Origin: an uncultured Thermoguttaceae bacterium
GTDB lineage: Bacteria > Planctomycetota > Planctomycetia > Pirellulales > Thermoguttaceae
DNA: 16,313 bases
Reading direction: 5' to 3'
NCBI GenBank assembly: GCA_934725735.1
Contig: CAKVCP010000042.1
Span: forward strand, 1 to 16,313
Shown here: piece by piece, positions 1-6,885 of the stretch
Position numbering within the stretch: the first letter of the stretch is position 1
How the letters are laid out: each line of letters opens with the position of its first letter
Position numbers and translations under genes: made by a program
The notes under the pieces: generated by a model
The model's input: only the letters and a program-made list of their open reading frames with translations
What the model was told of the DNA's origin: nothing
Databases searched by the model: none

Positions 1-19
1 GCCGCAGGAGATTATCATT

Positions 20-1081
20 ATGTCGGCTAAAGTTTTAGAGAAAACGTCTACTGACGACTTGGACGTTAAAAAGACGCGCTTCGAGGAGAACAAGGGATTC
101 CTCTACGCGGTTATTTCCGCTCTGTGCTACACCGTTTCCCTCTCTTCTCTCAGAGGCTTGACCAATTATCCCGACGTGAGTTCGGACTGGTCGATCGCCG
201 TGAAAGAACTCTCTACGGTATTCTGCGTCGCTCCCGTCATCCTCGTACAATACTGTCGAGGAAAATTTCGCTTTCCGACTTGGAAAGTTCTCTTTCTCAT
301 CACTTTCGCCGGCGTCGCTTGTCAGTTAGTCGGCGCGCGCAATCACTTGATCGCTTACGCGGCGCTAGGTCTCGCGCTCGCCACGCCCTTGATTCAGGCG
401 GTGCAACTCATCGTCACCTCCCTCTTCGGCGCCCTATGGCTGAAGGAACGCGTTACGAAATCGCGCCTATGCGCCCTCGTCTTGCTCATTGTCGCCGTTT
501 GGCTTTTAAGCGGCGGTAACGTTTCCCTTGACGCGACGATCGCGGGAAAACCGATCCGTATCGGACTTGGCCTCTTTTGCGTTTTTCTCACGGCCCTTGG
601 ATACGCCACGCAGCTTTCCGTTACGCGCAAGTTGCTCGGAGCCCCCAAAACGACGCCGGAAGACGAAGCGCGTTCGGGTCGCGCCAACGAATATCTTCCA
701 ACGTCGCTCAACATGGTGGCGATCACCGGCGTCGGCGCCGTTATTTGCGGCGCGTGCTTAACCTTTGAGCGCGGCCCCGCCGCTTGGCTCGCTCCCCCCG
801 CTCCGTGCTGGGGATTCGTTCTCACCGCCGGCGTCGCCAACATGATCGGTTTTTATTTCCAGACGGAGAGTCTCCGTCGTCTCTTCGTTCTTAAACAAAC
901 GATGGTCGCCAACGCGCAGACTATTACGCTCACCTTGGCGGGACTCCTCTTCTTCCATGAAAAATTCACGTGGACGATCGCCGTCGGCGCAATTCTGGTC
1001 GCCGTTGGCGTCGCCGTCGCGGGAATGGAACACGACAATAAGTCGGTCGCGGGGACGGAGTCCGACTCCGGTTGCGCATGA
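20..1081 (+). CDS. EamA/DMT-family membrane transporter
   Basis: A 353-residue inner-membrane protein of the drug/metabolite transporter superfamily. A short polar N-terminus (about 1-25) is followed by roughly ten hydrophobic segments arranged as two EamA-type halves (about 28-165 and 182-337). The second half ends with the usual pattern: a polar LFFHEKFTW turn and then a long hydrophobic helix. The family exports or imports small metabolites, but the substrate cannot be read from sequence. An AGGAG ribosome-binding site at 6-10 lies nine bases before the ATG and supports this start. The stop overlaps the start of the next gene, so the two are probably co-transcribed. The promoter would lie left of the window. 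Family is confident; function beyond transport is unknown. Confidence 0.9.
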   Translation: MSAKVLEKTSTDDLDVKKTRFEENKGFLYAVISALCYTVSLSSLRGLTNYPDVSSDWSIAVKELSTVFCVAPVILVQYCRGKFRFPTWKVLFLITFAGVACQLVGARNHLIAYAALGLALATPLIQAVQLIVTSLFGALWLKERVTKSRLCALVLLIVAVWLLSGGNVSLDATIAGKPIRIGLGLFCVFLTALGYATQLSVTRKLLGAPKTTPEDEARSGRANEYLPTSLNMVAITGVGAVICGACLTFERGPAAWLAPPAPCWGFVLTAGVANMIGFYFQTESLRRLFVLKQTMVANAQTITLTLAGLLFFHEKFTWTIAVGAILVAVGVAVAGMEHDNKSVAGTESDSGCA

Positions 1082-3096
1082 CATGGGGGATGGGGTGCGA
1101 ACGCTCGATCCTCGAACTCGTCGTGAGTTGCGCGGCGTTCCTCTTAGCGTTCGTCATCCTCGCGGCGTCCTTCAAGTCGCGCCTCCAACGCGCTGAAAAG
1201 CCTGGCAAAACGCGCGCGTTTATTGCCTTTGCGCTTCGCTTCCTTTGGCTCGCGACCCTGCTCCTTCTCTACCTTGAACCGACGGCGACGCGGCGAATTG
1301 AACGCCCCCGCGCTATCGCAGCGCTACTCGACGACTCCGCCAGCATGACGCGACTCGGAAAAGAAGGCGTCGTTCCTCTTAACCTAGCCGAAGAACTCGA
1401 AGAGAACGCGGCCCTCTTCGCGCAGGCTTCTCGCGTCCCCTATGCCGCGACGCGTCTTTCGGAACGCGATCCTTTCGCAGGAAAAAACGCCTCTCCGCTC
1501 TTAGACGCGCTTCGCGACGTCCCTGAGCGCGTCTTTCTCTTCTCCGACGGAGTCGTCAATCCGGACGTCAAATACGCTGATGACGACGGCGAACGCGCGG
1601 CAAAGGTCGACGTCGTCATCCTAGGCGACGCTCAGGAGTCTTTCAATTGGCGCTTAGAGAACCTGCAAGTCGCGCGCCCCGTTGAAAAAGGAGACGCCGC
1701 GTCCCTCGACGCGCGAATTACCCTCGAAGGCGCCGACCGTTCGCGCGACGCTCGCGTCGAATTATGGAGCCGCGTCGTCGATCGGCTCTCCACGTTAATT
1801 GACGCGCAAACCCTTACTCTCGACCCGGAATCGACCGTCGATTATCGCGCTTCCTGGAATCCCCAAAAGGAAAAGACGCGCGGAGACTACCTCCTTGTCG
1901 TGCGCGATCAGTCCGACCCCGCGCAAGGGGACTTTGAATCGATACGTCGCTCGCCTCCTCTCCTGTCCGACGAGTTTTGCACGGAAGACAACGCGGAAAG
2001 CTTCACTCTCACCCCTAACGAAAAAAAGACGCGCGTCCTACTCGTCGACGAATTTCCCCGTTTTGAATATCGTTATCTGCGCGAAACTCTCCGACGGCTC
2101 GAAAATATCGATCTGAAAACGACGCTCCTCAAAGCCGACCCTGAAAGCTTAAACGTCGATCCGCACAACCTCCCGGTCGACAGGCTCGACCGAAACGCGC
2201 TTTCGCGTTTTGACCTTATCCTCCTCGGCGATCTTTCCCCCGAGGCCCTTCAAGGAAACCTCGAAAGGATCGTCGACGTCGTGGAGAAAAAGGGCTCGAA
2301 GACGTCGCTATGGTTCGTCGGCCCCAACCGCCTCGCGCGCGACCCTCGCTGGACGCTCTCCCCTTTCGCGCGACTCGCCCCAGGTCCCCCGATAACGCCG
2401 CCGCAACCCGATCCGCGCGACTCGCTATGTCTGGACGAATTCGCCGTCGAACCAACCCTCTTCGCCATGCGCCTCTATCCCTTCCTTGATTTGAGAGAGC
2501 CCGCGATTCTCAACTACTGCTTCTCCGCAATCCAAGAAAGCGGCGCCGCGCAAGTCCTGCTCCAAGCGCGCCCTCTGACCAACGGCGTGGAACCGATCCC
2601 CCTTCTCGCCGTCTCCTCGCTGGGAACGAACGCCGTCGCCTGGCAAGGAACGGACGAGCTTTGGCGCTTGCAAACCCTTGAAGATAAGACCGTTTATCGC
2701 CGCTTCCTCCTCGCCACGATCGATTATCTTTGCGATCCAGAGCGTCGAGAGGGAGCGACTGACGCTTCGTCAACAGAATCGACGGGGAGCGACTTAACGG
2801 ATCCTTACGCCTACTACGCCCCCGAAGCGTCTGATCGAATCCTTGCCGCCAAAGAAAAGAGAAGGACCGCCGCGACGCGGAGCCCTCTCGAAAAATACGC
2901 GGCGGCGTCGGGGGGACGCGTCCTCGATTTGCGCAATTTGGAGAAGGAACGCGCTCTCCAAGAAGGCAAGGATTTCCTTCGGGAACGAATTCGCGCGCTG
3001 GAACCGGAAGAGATCGTCGAGAAGGCGCCCCTTCTTCCTCGCGACGCGCTCTATCCTCTCGTATTCGCGCTTTTTATCCTCCTTTTCTTTCTATAA
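1078..3096 (+). CDS. VWA-like membrane protein with GATase-like segment
   Basis: A membrane-anchored protein of about 672 residues. Counting from the TTG at 1072, two hydrophobic helices (about 13-33 and 49-68) precede a region opening with DDSAS at 87-91, which resembles the DxSxS metal-binding motif of von Willebrand A domains. A segment from about 320 (RVLLVDEFPRFEYRYL) resembles the glutamine-amidotransferase-like fold found behind VWA domains in planctomycete membrane proteins. A final helix covers about 658-673. No amidotransferase triad is evident. The reading frame is open from TTG 1072, but I favour ATG 1078 because it forms an ATGA overlap with the transporter stop; ATG 1090, preceded by GGGGG, is another option. 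The role is unknown; relatives sit in membrane complexes that use metal-dependent protein contacts. Its 3' end converges on the minus-strand EPS operon. Confidence 0.75.
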   Translation: MTWGMGCERSILELVVSCAAFLLAFVILAASFKSRLQRAEKPGKTRAFIAFALRFLWLATLLLLYLEPTATRRIERPRAIAALLDDSASMTRLGKEGVVPLNLAEELEENAALFAQASRVPYAATRLSERDPFAGKNASPLLDALRDVPERVFLFSDGVVNPDVKYADDDGERAAKVDVVILGDAQESFNWRLENLQVARPVEKGDAASLDARITLEGADRSRDARVELWSRVVDRLSTLIDAQTLTLDPESTVDYRASWNPQKEKTRGDYLLVVRDQSDPAQGDFESIRRSPPLLSDEFCTEDNAESFTLTPNEKKTRVLLVDEFPRFEYRYLRETLRRLENIDLKTTLLKADPESLNVDPHNLPVDRLDRNALSRFDLILLGDLSPEALQGNLERIVDVVEKKGSKTSLWFVGPNRLARDPRWTLSPFARLAPGPPITPPQPDPRDSLCLDEFAVEPTLFAMRLYPFLDLREPAILNYCFSAIQESGAAQVLLQARPLTNGVEPIPLLAVSSLGTNAVAWQGTDELWRLQTLEDKTVYRRFLLATIDYLCDPERREGATDASSTESTGSDLTDPYAYYAPEASDRILAAKEKRRTAATRSPLEKYAAASGGRVLDLRNLEKERALQEGKDFLRERIRALEPEEIVEKAPLLPRDALYPLVFALFILLFFL

Positions 3097-3126
3097 AAAA
3101 AGCCGTCTTCACTCGCGGTGAAAACG
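3095..3126 (-). terminator. Rho-independent terminator of the minus-strand EPS operon
   Basis: Read on the minus strand, CGTTTTCAC (3126-3118) pairs with GTGAAGACG (3112-3104) around a five-base loop. This gives nine pairs including one G-U wobble. The stem is followed by GC and a run of seven T (3101-3095). It lies 28 bases after the stop of the decayed dehydrogenase. The T run is the complement of the last two bases of the VWA gene stop codon and the A run behind it, so the convergent genes share these bases. Read on the plus strand the stem has a C-A mismatch and no T tract, so it should act mainly on minus-strand transcripts. Confidence 0.75.
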
Positions 3127-3154
3127 ACTCGCGTCGATTCGTTAATCGCGGCAA

Positions 3155-3423
3155 TTACAGGCGCCAGTACGCGCAACCGGCGTTTTCAAATTCATCGCGA
3201 TTGAAGACGCCCTTGATATCGAGGAGCGGTTTCTGCGCTGGAGCAAAGAAGGCGTCGGGTCGGTTCCCGATTTGTAGAGCGCGATTTTCTCCGCGTTGAG
3301 GTCAAAGCCAATAACGTTTATTTTTTTTCGCAAACGCGACGGCGATCGGCATACCGACGTCCCCTAATCCGACGAGGCCAACGATTCCTGGCGATTCACA
3401 AGGTCTTCGTAAAGAGACGACAC
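3155..3423 (-). pseudogene. tviB: Decayed UDP-HexNAc 6-dehydrogenase (TviB/WbpO type)
   Basis: Pieces of both ends of a nucleotide-sugar dehydrogenase are present in different frames. From GTG 3423 (AGGA a few bases upstream) the minus strand reads SSLYEDLVNRQESLA, the typical TviB-like N-terminus. A one-base loss shifts it to LVGLGDVGMPIAVAFAK, the Rossmann NAD-binding loop with D where the family has Y. A run of eight A (3321-3328) then shifts it again to KINVIGFDLNAEKIALYKSG. After TDPT, near 3250, the sequence jumps in a third frame to KPLLDIKGVFNRDEFENAG and finally CAYWRL, the family C-terminus, with its stop at 3155-3157. Intact members are about 420-430 residues, so roughly 350 are missing, including the catalytic Cys and the sugar-binding domain. 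The living enzyme would oxidise UDP-GlcNAc or UDP-GalNAc to the uronic acid for EPS. It is the last member of the flippase operon, and the remnant cannot be active. Confidence 0.85.
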
Positions 3424-3537
3424 TTCGATTCCTATTCTTAAGTCGTATACCCCCAAGGCCTTAACTTTGCCGTCGCGGATATCGGACGCTTGTGAAAACG
3501 CGCCCGTCCCTTGCGGTAGCGCTCTATAATAAAAATC

Positions 3538-4971
3538 TTATTCCGACGCGCGAAGGCGACGGCCTTTCATTTTATTCTTAATCATCACGGGCAAACGCGC
3601 GATTGTTCGACGCTCCCAGAAGAGGATCAACAATAGCTGCGCCGCGCCGATTAGAGCGCTCGCCGCAAAGAGTTCCATCGTCCCGACGACCACCTGCGCG
3701 ACGTAGAGAATCGAGAGCGCGACGATCGGAAGCGCGTCGCAGGTTATGCGTACAAAACGGCGCCGAGTGTCCACGACGCGCATCGCCGCCATTACGGAAA
3801 AGCCGACGATCCCTCCTAGCGCGACGCCGACGGGCCCCCATGCAATATTCAGGAGATAACCGCCAAAAACGGCAAAGATCGACGCCGTGAAGGACGACGC
3901 GGTAATCATCATATTTTGTTTAAAGACGTTGTAAAAGGTTCCAAAAAAAGTACTGATTCCATTCAACATGCCAATCGTCAAAAGAAGCGGAAGAATATAT
4001 CCCATCTTCCGGAATTCATTCTTCAAAAGAATATCGGCGAGGAACGGACATATCGCCACGGCAAACGCCGAACATGCAAGTATAAAATAAAAGTAGTGAA
4101 CGAATATTGTCGAGTAGAATGAATCCCGCGATTCGCTGTCGATTTCGCGCGTTGAGGAGATCTGCCACGCCTGTTGAAAAATCGTGACCGCCATATTAAT
4201 CACCGCCGGAAGCTTGCTTGCCGCAATGTAACATCCCGCCAAATCCTCGCCCCCGTTCCACAAGATGATGAAACGCCCCGACATATTGATAAACCAGAAA
4301 ATCGCCGTATTGAAAACCATCGGGACGCTGAATCTCAGGAGCGCCTTAATCATGCCGAAGTCGACTCCGTCGACGCCAAGGTAGCGCCATAGGCCGCCCG
4401 CGAGAAAATAGTAAACTGAGGTCAGGTAATTCGCAAGAACCAGCGCCATCAGATATCCGGTGACGCCATAGTGAAAGAAACCGATAAATACTATATTGAA
4501 GAGCGCCAAGAGGAGCGCGTCTATCGGGCCCCCCATCGCAAAACGTTTCGAATAGCCAAAGCCGCGAATAATGCTCGAAAAATCAGACTTTAACGCCTCT
4601 CCAAGGAGAAGAATACAGAAGAAGGTCGCGTATTCGAACGGCTTGACCAACGTCGTCAAACATGCGCCGATCGTTACGATAATCTCGCCTATCAATACGA
4701 CGAAAAGACTCGACGAAAGAAGCGTCTTACGATCGATTCTATCCATCGCATAACGGAAAACGCCATTGGCCACGCTTAACGTCGCCAGGGGCATAAGGAG
4801 CTGCGAAAGATTAAAGACAATCTCCGCAACGCCGAACTCGCCGGGCGACATCCAACCCGTGTAAAGCGGAAGAAGCAAGAACTGAACGATCTTGCTCAGC
4901 AGACTTCCAAAGGCGAAGATCCCCACGTCGAGCAGAAGTCGCGCCACGCGTCCGGCTTTATTACCCGTCAT
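3538..4971 (-). CDS. Polysaccharide flippase (Wzx/MATE-like)
   Basis: A 477-residue, strongly hydrophobic protein of the oligosaccharide-flippase branch of the MOP exporter superfamily. It begins with a short basic tail and then GIFAFGSLLSKIVQFLLLPL, the usual first helix with the family's early glycine/serine and LLLPL pattern. About 12-14 membrane helices follow, and the basic C-terminal tail ends RRLRASE. The family moves undecaprenyl-linked repeat units across the inner membrane before Wzy-type polymerisation. GGAGAGGA lies about eight bases before the ATG and supports this start. The gene follows the pyruvyl transferase by 27 bases and precedes the decayed dehydrogenase, so it sits in an EPS operon. 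The glycan it carries cannot be predicted. Confidence 0.88.
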   Translation of the reverse strand: MTGNKAGRVARLLLDVGIFAFGSLLSKIVQFLLLPLYTGWMSPGEFGVAEIVFNLSQLLMPLATLSVANGVFRYAMDRIDRKTLLSSSLFVVLIGEIIVTIGACLTTLVKPFEYATFFCILLLGEALKSDFSSIIRGFGYSKRFAMGGPIDALLLALFNIVFIGFFHYGVTGYLMALVLANYLTSVYYFLAGGLWRYLGVDGVDFGMIKALLRFSVPMVFNTAIFWFINMSGRFIILWNGGEDLAGCYIAASKLPAVINMAVTIFQQAWQISSTREIDSESRDSFYSTIFVHYFYFILACSAFAVAICPFLADILLKNEFRKMGYILPLLLTIGMLNGISTFFGTFYNVFKQNMMITASSFTASIFAVFGGYLLNIAWGPVGVALGGIVGFSVMAAMRVVDTRRRFVRITCDALPIVALSILYVAQVVVGTMELFAASALIGAAQLLLILFWERRTIARLPVMIKNKMKGRRLRASE

Positions 4972-4998
4972 ATATTTTTCCTCTCCCCGATCTAAAAC

Positions 4999-6108
4999 TC
5001 AAATCCGCGACTTGAGCTTCGACCAGTAGAGTTGATATGGCAAATCAGGAAGCTTTACGGTCGATCCCTCTTGCGAAAGACGCAGACGGATCTGTTCCGC
5101 CAACTCTTCCTCATTCTCGGGAATTGTCAGAAAGTCGGGAAAAAATTCGCGAAGTTGCGCCGCTCCGGACGACACTTTATGATCCGCCGTCTTAACGACG
5201 ATCGTCGGCGTGTTCGAGATTAACGAGAAGATCATGCCGTGATATCGGTCGGTAACGACGCATTTATAGGTCGAGAAATCCCGTATAAGGGCCATAAACG
5301 CCTCCTCGTACATCTCAAGAGGAAGACGCCAATCCATCCCTACGTTCGTATCGATCACGTTATAGCGAACGTCGCGGAATTTACCGAGGAGCGCTTGCAA
5401 CTTCTCCTCGGCAAAGACGCGTTCTTCGTCGTTGCGCATGCAGAAGAGGACGCCTTCGCGCTGCGCGCGCGGAAGATCGACGCGACCAATCAGAGACGTC
5501 ACGATATCGGGATAGAGGAGCGTTTTGAGACGCGGAAAGATCTCCTGCGCCGTCGCGTAAGATTCTTTATCGCGCGCGATGAGCGTCACGTTACGATCCT
5601 CGTAACGCTTGCGAATGCGATCTTTGATCTTATTCGAACGAAATTTGATCGTCACCGGAAGAAAAACGCTTTTGTTGTTTGGGAAGGTTTTAGTAAACCA
5701 GTCGTAGACGGGCTCAGGGCGCGATTCGCCTGTAAAGTGGTATCCGCTTTGAAAGAAGATGAGATCGTCTTTTCCCATGAGTTCGACGATTCGACGCTTC
5801 GCCCACTCTCGTGCGCCTAAGAACCCGATAATGTAGACTTCGACGAGTTCTCGAGCAGGATAATTATCCCGCAACCACTTTTGAATGCAGACCGCCTGAG
5901 CGCGATCCCCGAGATTTCCGTGATGAGGAAGACACACGTGCCAAACGCGCGGTTTTGAAGAAGGTTGCAACGCGCTAAAGACGCGACGAAACTCAGAAGC
6001 GCGATACGCGTATTCATGCCGCAAACGAAAGTCGCCGTAGGCTTTATGCAACGGCTTGACCATACTACGCAGAAAATTCACGCGTCTAATAAACGCCGCG
6101 ACGCCCAT
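4999..6108 (-). CDS. Polysaccharide pyruvyl transferase family protein
   Basis: A 369-residue protein of the polysaccharide pyruvyl transferase family (CsaB/WcaK/EpsO-like, PF04230). The family usually transfers the enolpyruvyl group of PEP to a sugar, forming a pyruvate ketal that makes the glycan acidic. Visible signatures are HHGNLGDRA at about 62-70, the FFQSGYHF segment at about 118-125, a central lysine/arginine-rich Rossmann-like region (about 150-240), and VVTDRYHGMIFSLI at about 284-296, where TDRYHG (286-291) is the family's C-terminal hallmark. There is no signal peptide, so it should act in the cytoplasm on lipid-linked intermediates. AGGAG lies six to seven bases before the ATG. 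It sits between an acyltransferase and a flippase in one operon. Some family members have other glycosyl-modifying roles, so pyruvylation is inferred. Confidence 0.87.
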   Translation of the reverse strand: MGVAAFIRRVNFLRSMVKPLHKAYGDFRLRHEYAYRASEFRRVFSALQPSSKPRVWHVCLPHHGNLGDRAQAVCIQKWLRDNYPARELVEVYIIGFLGAREWAKRRIVELMGKDDLIFFQSGYHFTGESRPEPVYDWFTKTFPNNKSVFLPVTIKFRSNKIKDRIRKRYEDRNVTLIARDKESYATAQEIFPRLKTLLYPDIVTSLIGRVDLPRAQREGVLFCMRNDEERVFAEEKLQALLGKFRDVRYNVIDTNVGMDWRLPLEMYEEAFMALIRDFSTYKCVVTDRYHGMIFSLISNTPTIVVKTADHKVSSGAAQLREFFPDFLTIPENEEELAEQIRLRLSQEGSTVKLPDLPYQLYWSKLKSRI

Positions 6109-6154
6109 CGTAAGCTCCTTTCTTGTGGTAAAAATTTCTACTATATGAGCTCCG

Positions 6155-6664
6155 TCATGAACCTAAACGGCGACTCGTCCCGTCTTCAAGATATTCGCGA
6201 ATCGGAGACGCGGGAACGCCGGCCACGACCGTATATGGAGGAACGTCCCTCGACACGACGGCTCCAGCCGCGACAAATCCGCCCTCCCCCACCGTTACGC
6301 CCGGCATGAGAAGCGCCCCTAGTCCGATGAGACAATTGTCGCAAAGCTTCACGGGCTTGACGACATGGGGAACTTCATAGTACTTCATGCCGCGTTTATA
6401 GACGCTCAAATCCCGCTTATGCGTTAATATCTGAACGTTGGGCGCGATTAAAACGTCGTTTCCAATCTCAATCGCTTCGGGGTGGGCGTCAAAAAAAACG
6501 CCCTGACCAATGAAGACGTTCTTGCCGACTTTAACGCCGCACATGCGCAGCGCTGCTGGCGCTATTTTTGTCGAAATCGAAGGGAGAAAAGTGAAATATC
6601 GAATGAAATGATTCATTATATAGATATTTCTCAACGAAGCCAGGCGACAAATTATGGACGACAT
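6155..6664 (-). CDS. Hexapeptide-repeat acyltransferase (WbbJ-like)
   Basis: A 169-residue left-handed beta-helix acyltransferase of the maltose/galactoside O-acetyltransferase group. Hexapeptide repeats run from about 43 to 150 (VKVGKNVFIGQG, IEIGNDVLIAPNVQI, VKLCDNCLIGLGALLMPGVTVGEGGFVAAGAVV). The last coil ends in the typical VPPYTVVAGVPASPI. THKRD at 81-85 corresponds to the region holding the active-site His. It probably acetylates a sugar of the surface glycan from acetyl-CoA in the cytoplasm. The ATG at 6664 has GGGGAAG about eight bases upstream; the internal ATG at 6616 lacks a good ribosome-binding site. It is the first gene of the minus-strand EPS operon and is followed by the pyruvyl transferase after 46 bases. 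Confidence 0.87.
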   Translation of the reverse strand: MSSIICRLASLRNIYIMNHFIRYFTFLPSISTKIAPAALRMCGVKVGKNVFIGQGVFFDAHPEAIEIGNDVLIAPNVQILTHKRDLSVYKRGMKYYEVPHVVKPVKLCDNCLIGLGALLMPGVTVGEGGFVAAGAVVSRDVPPYTVVAGVPASPIREYLEDGTSRRLGS

Positions 6665-6755
6665 ACGAGCAACTTCCCCAAGACGCGTTCAAGTAATCAG
6701 GCGCTCCGGCGCCTCAAACATTCCATAGCCTTCCTAAGAAACGACACGCCCCGCA

Positions 6756-6783
6756 ATTCTACCAAACGGCGAAAACTTGACAA
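6756..6783 (-). promoter_or_regulatory. Sigma70-like promoter of the minus-strand EPS operon
   Basis: On the minus strand TTGTCA (6783-6778) and TAGAAT (6761-6756) are separated by 16 bases. Each differs from the consensus at one position. Transcription would begin near 6749, leaving a leader of about 85 bases before the acyltransferase ATG. The leader contains a six-pair hairpin (AGGCGC 6699-6704 with GCGCCT 6709-6714, loop TCCG) that lacks a T run, so it is not an obvious terminator. Confidence 0.5.
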
Positions 6784-6808
6784 GGGGAGTCGTTTTTAAC
6801 GCTAGACT

Positions 6809-6822
6809 GTATCTTAAGATAC
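6809..6822. repeat. Perfect 14-base palindrome
   Basis: GTATCTTAAGATAC is a perfect palindrome directly beside the terminator hairpin, one base from its stem. It is AT-rich and has no loop, so a protein-binding site is as likely as an RNA structure. It lies about 25 bases upstream of the -35 box of the EPS promoter, where a regulator could act, but this is only positional inference. Confidence 0.4.
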
Positions 6823-6823
6823 G

Positions 6824-6864
6824 AAAGAGCGCTCCCCTTCGCAGTTCGATGAGGAGCGCTCTTT
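6824..6864 (-). terminator. Terminator hairpin after the HzsA/SUMF1 gene
   Basis: Read on the minus strand, AAAGAGCGCTCCTC (6864-6851) pairs with GGGGAGCGCTCTTT (6837-6824) over 14 positions with a single G-U wobble and a 13-base loop. It starts 21 bases after the stop codon at 6886. The 3' arm ends in CUCUUU followed by CGUAUCUU, so the T tract is short and interrupted, but the stem is strong. It separates the secreted-protein genes from the downstream EPS promoter on the same strand. Confidence 0.7.
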
Positions 6865-6885
6865 AAAGAAGCGAATCAACGCCTC

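Noticed and set aside
5239..5820. Plus-strand 193-codon open frame opposite the pyruvyl transferase
   Set aside because: It lies fully inside a gene with clear family motifs and has no ribosome-binding site.
6699..6714. GC-rich hairpin in the EPS leader as a terminator or attenuator
   Set aside because: It has only six pairs and no T run on either strand; it may be structural noise in a GC-rich leader.
6482..6799. Plus-strand 105-codon frame across the EPS promoter region
   Set aside because: It overlaps the acyltransferase start and the promoter, with no homology or ribosome-binding site visible.
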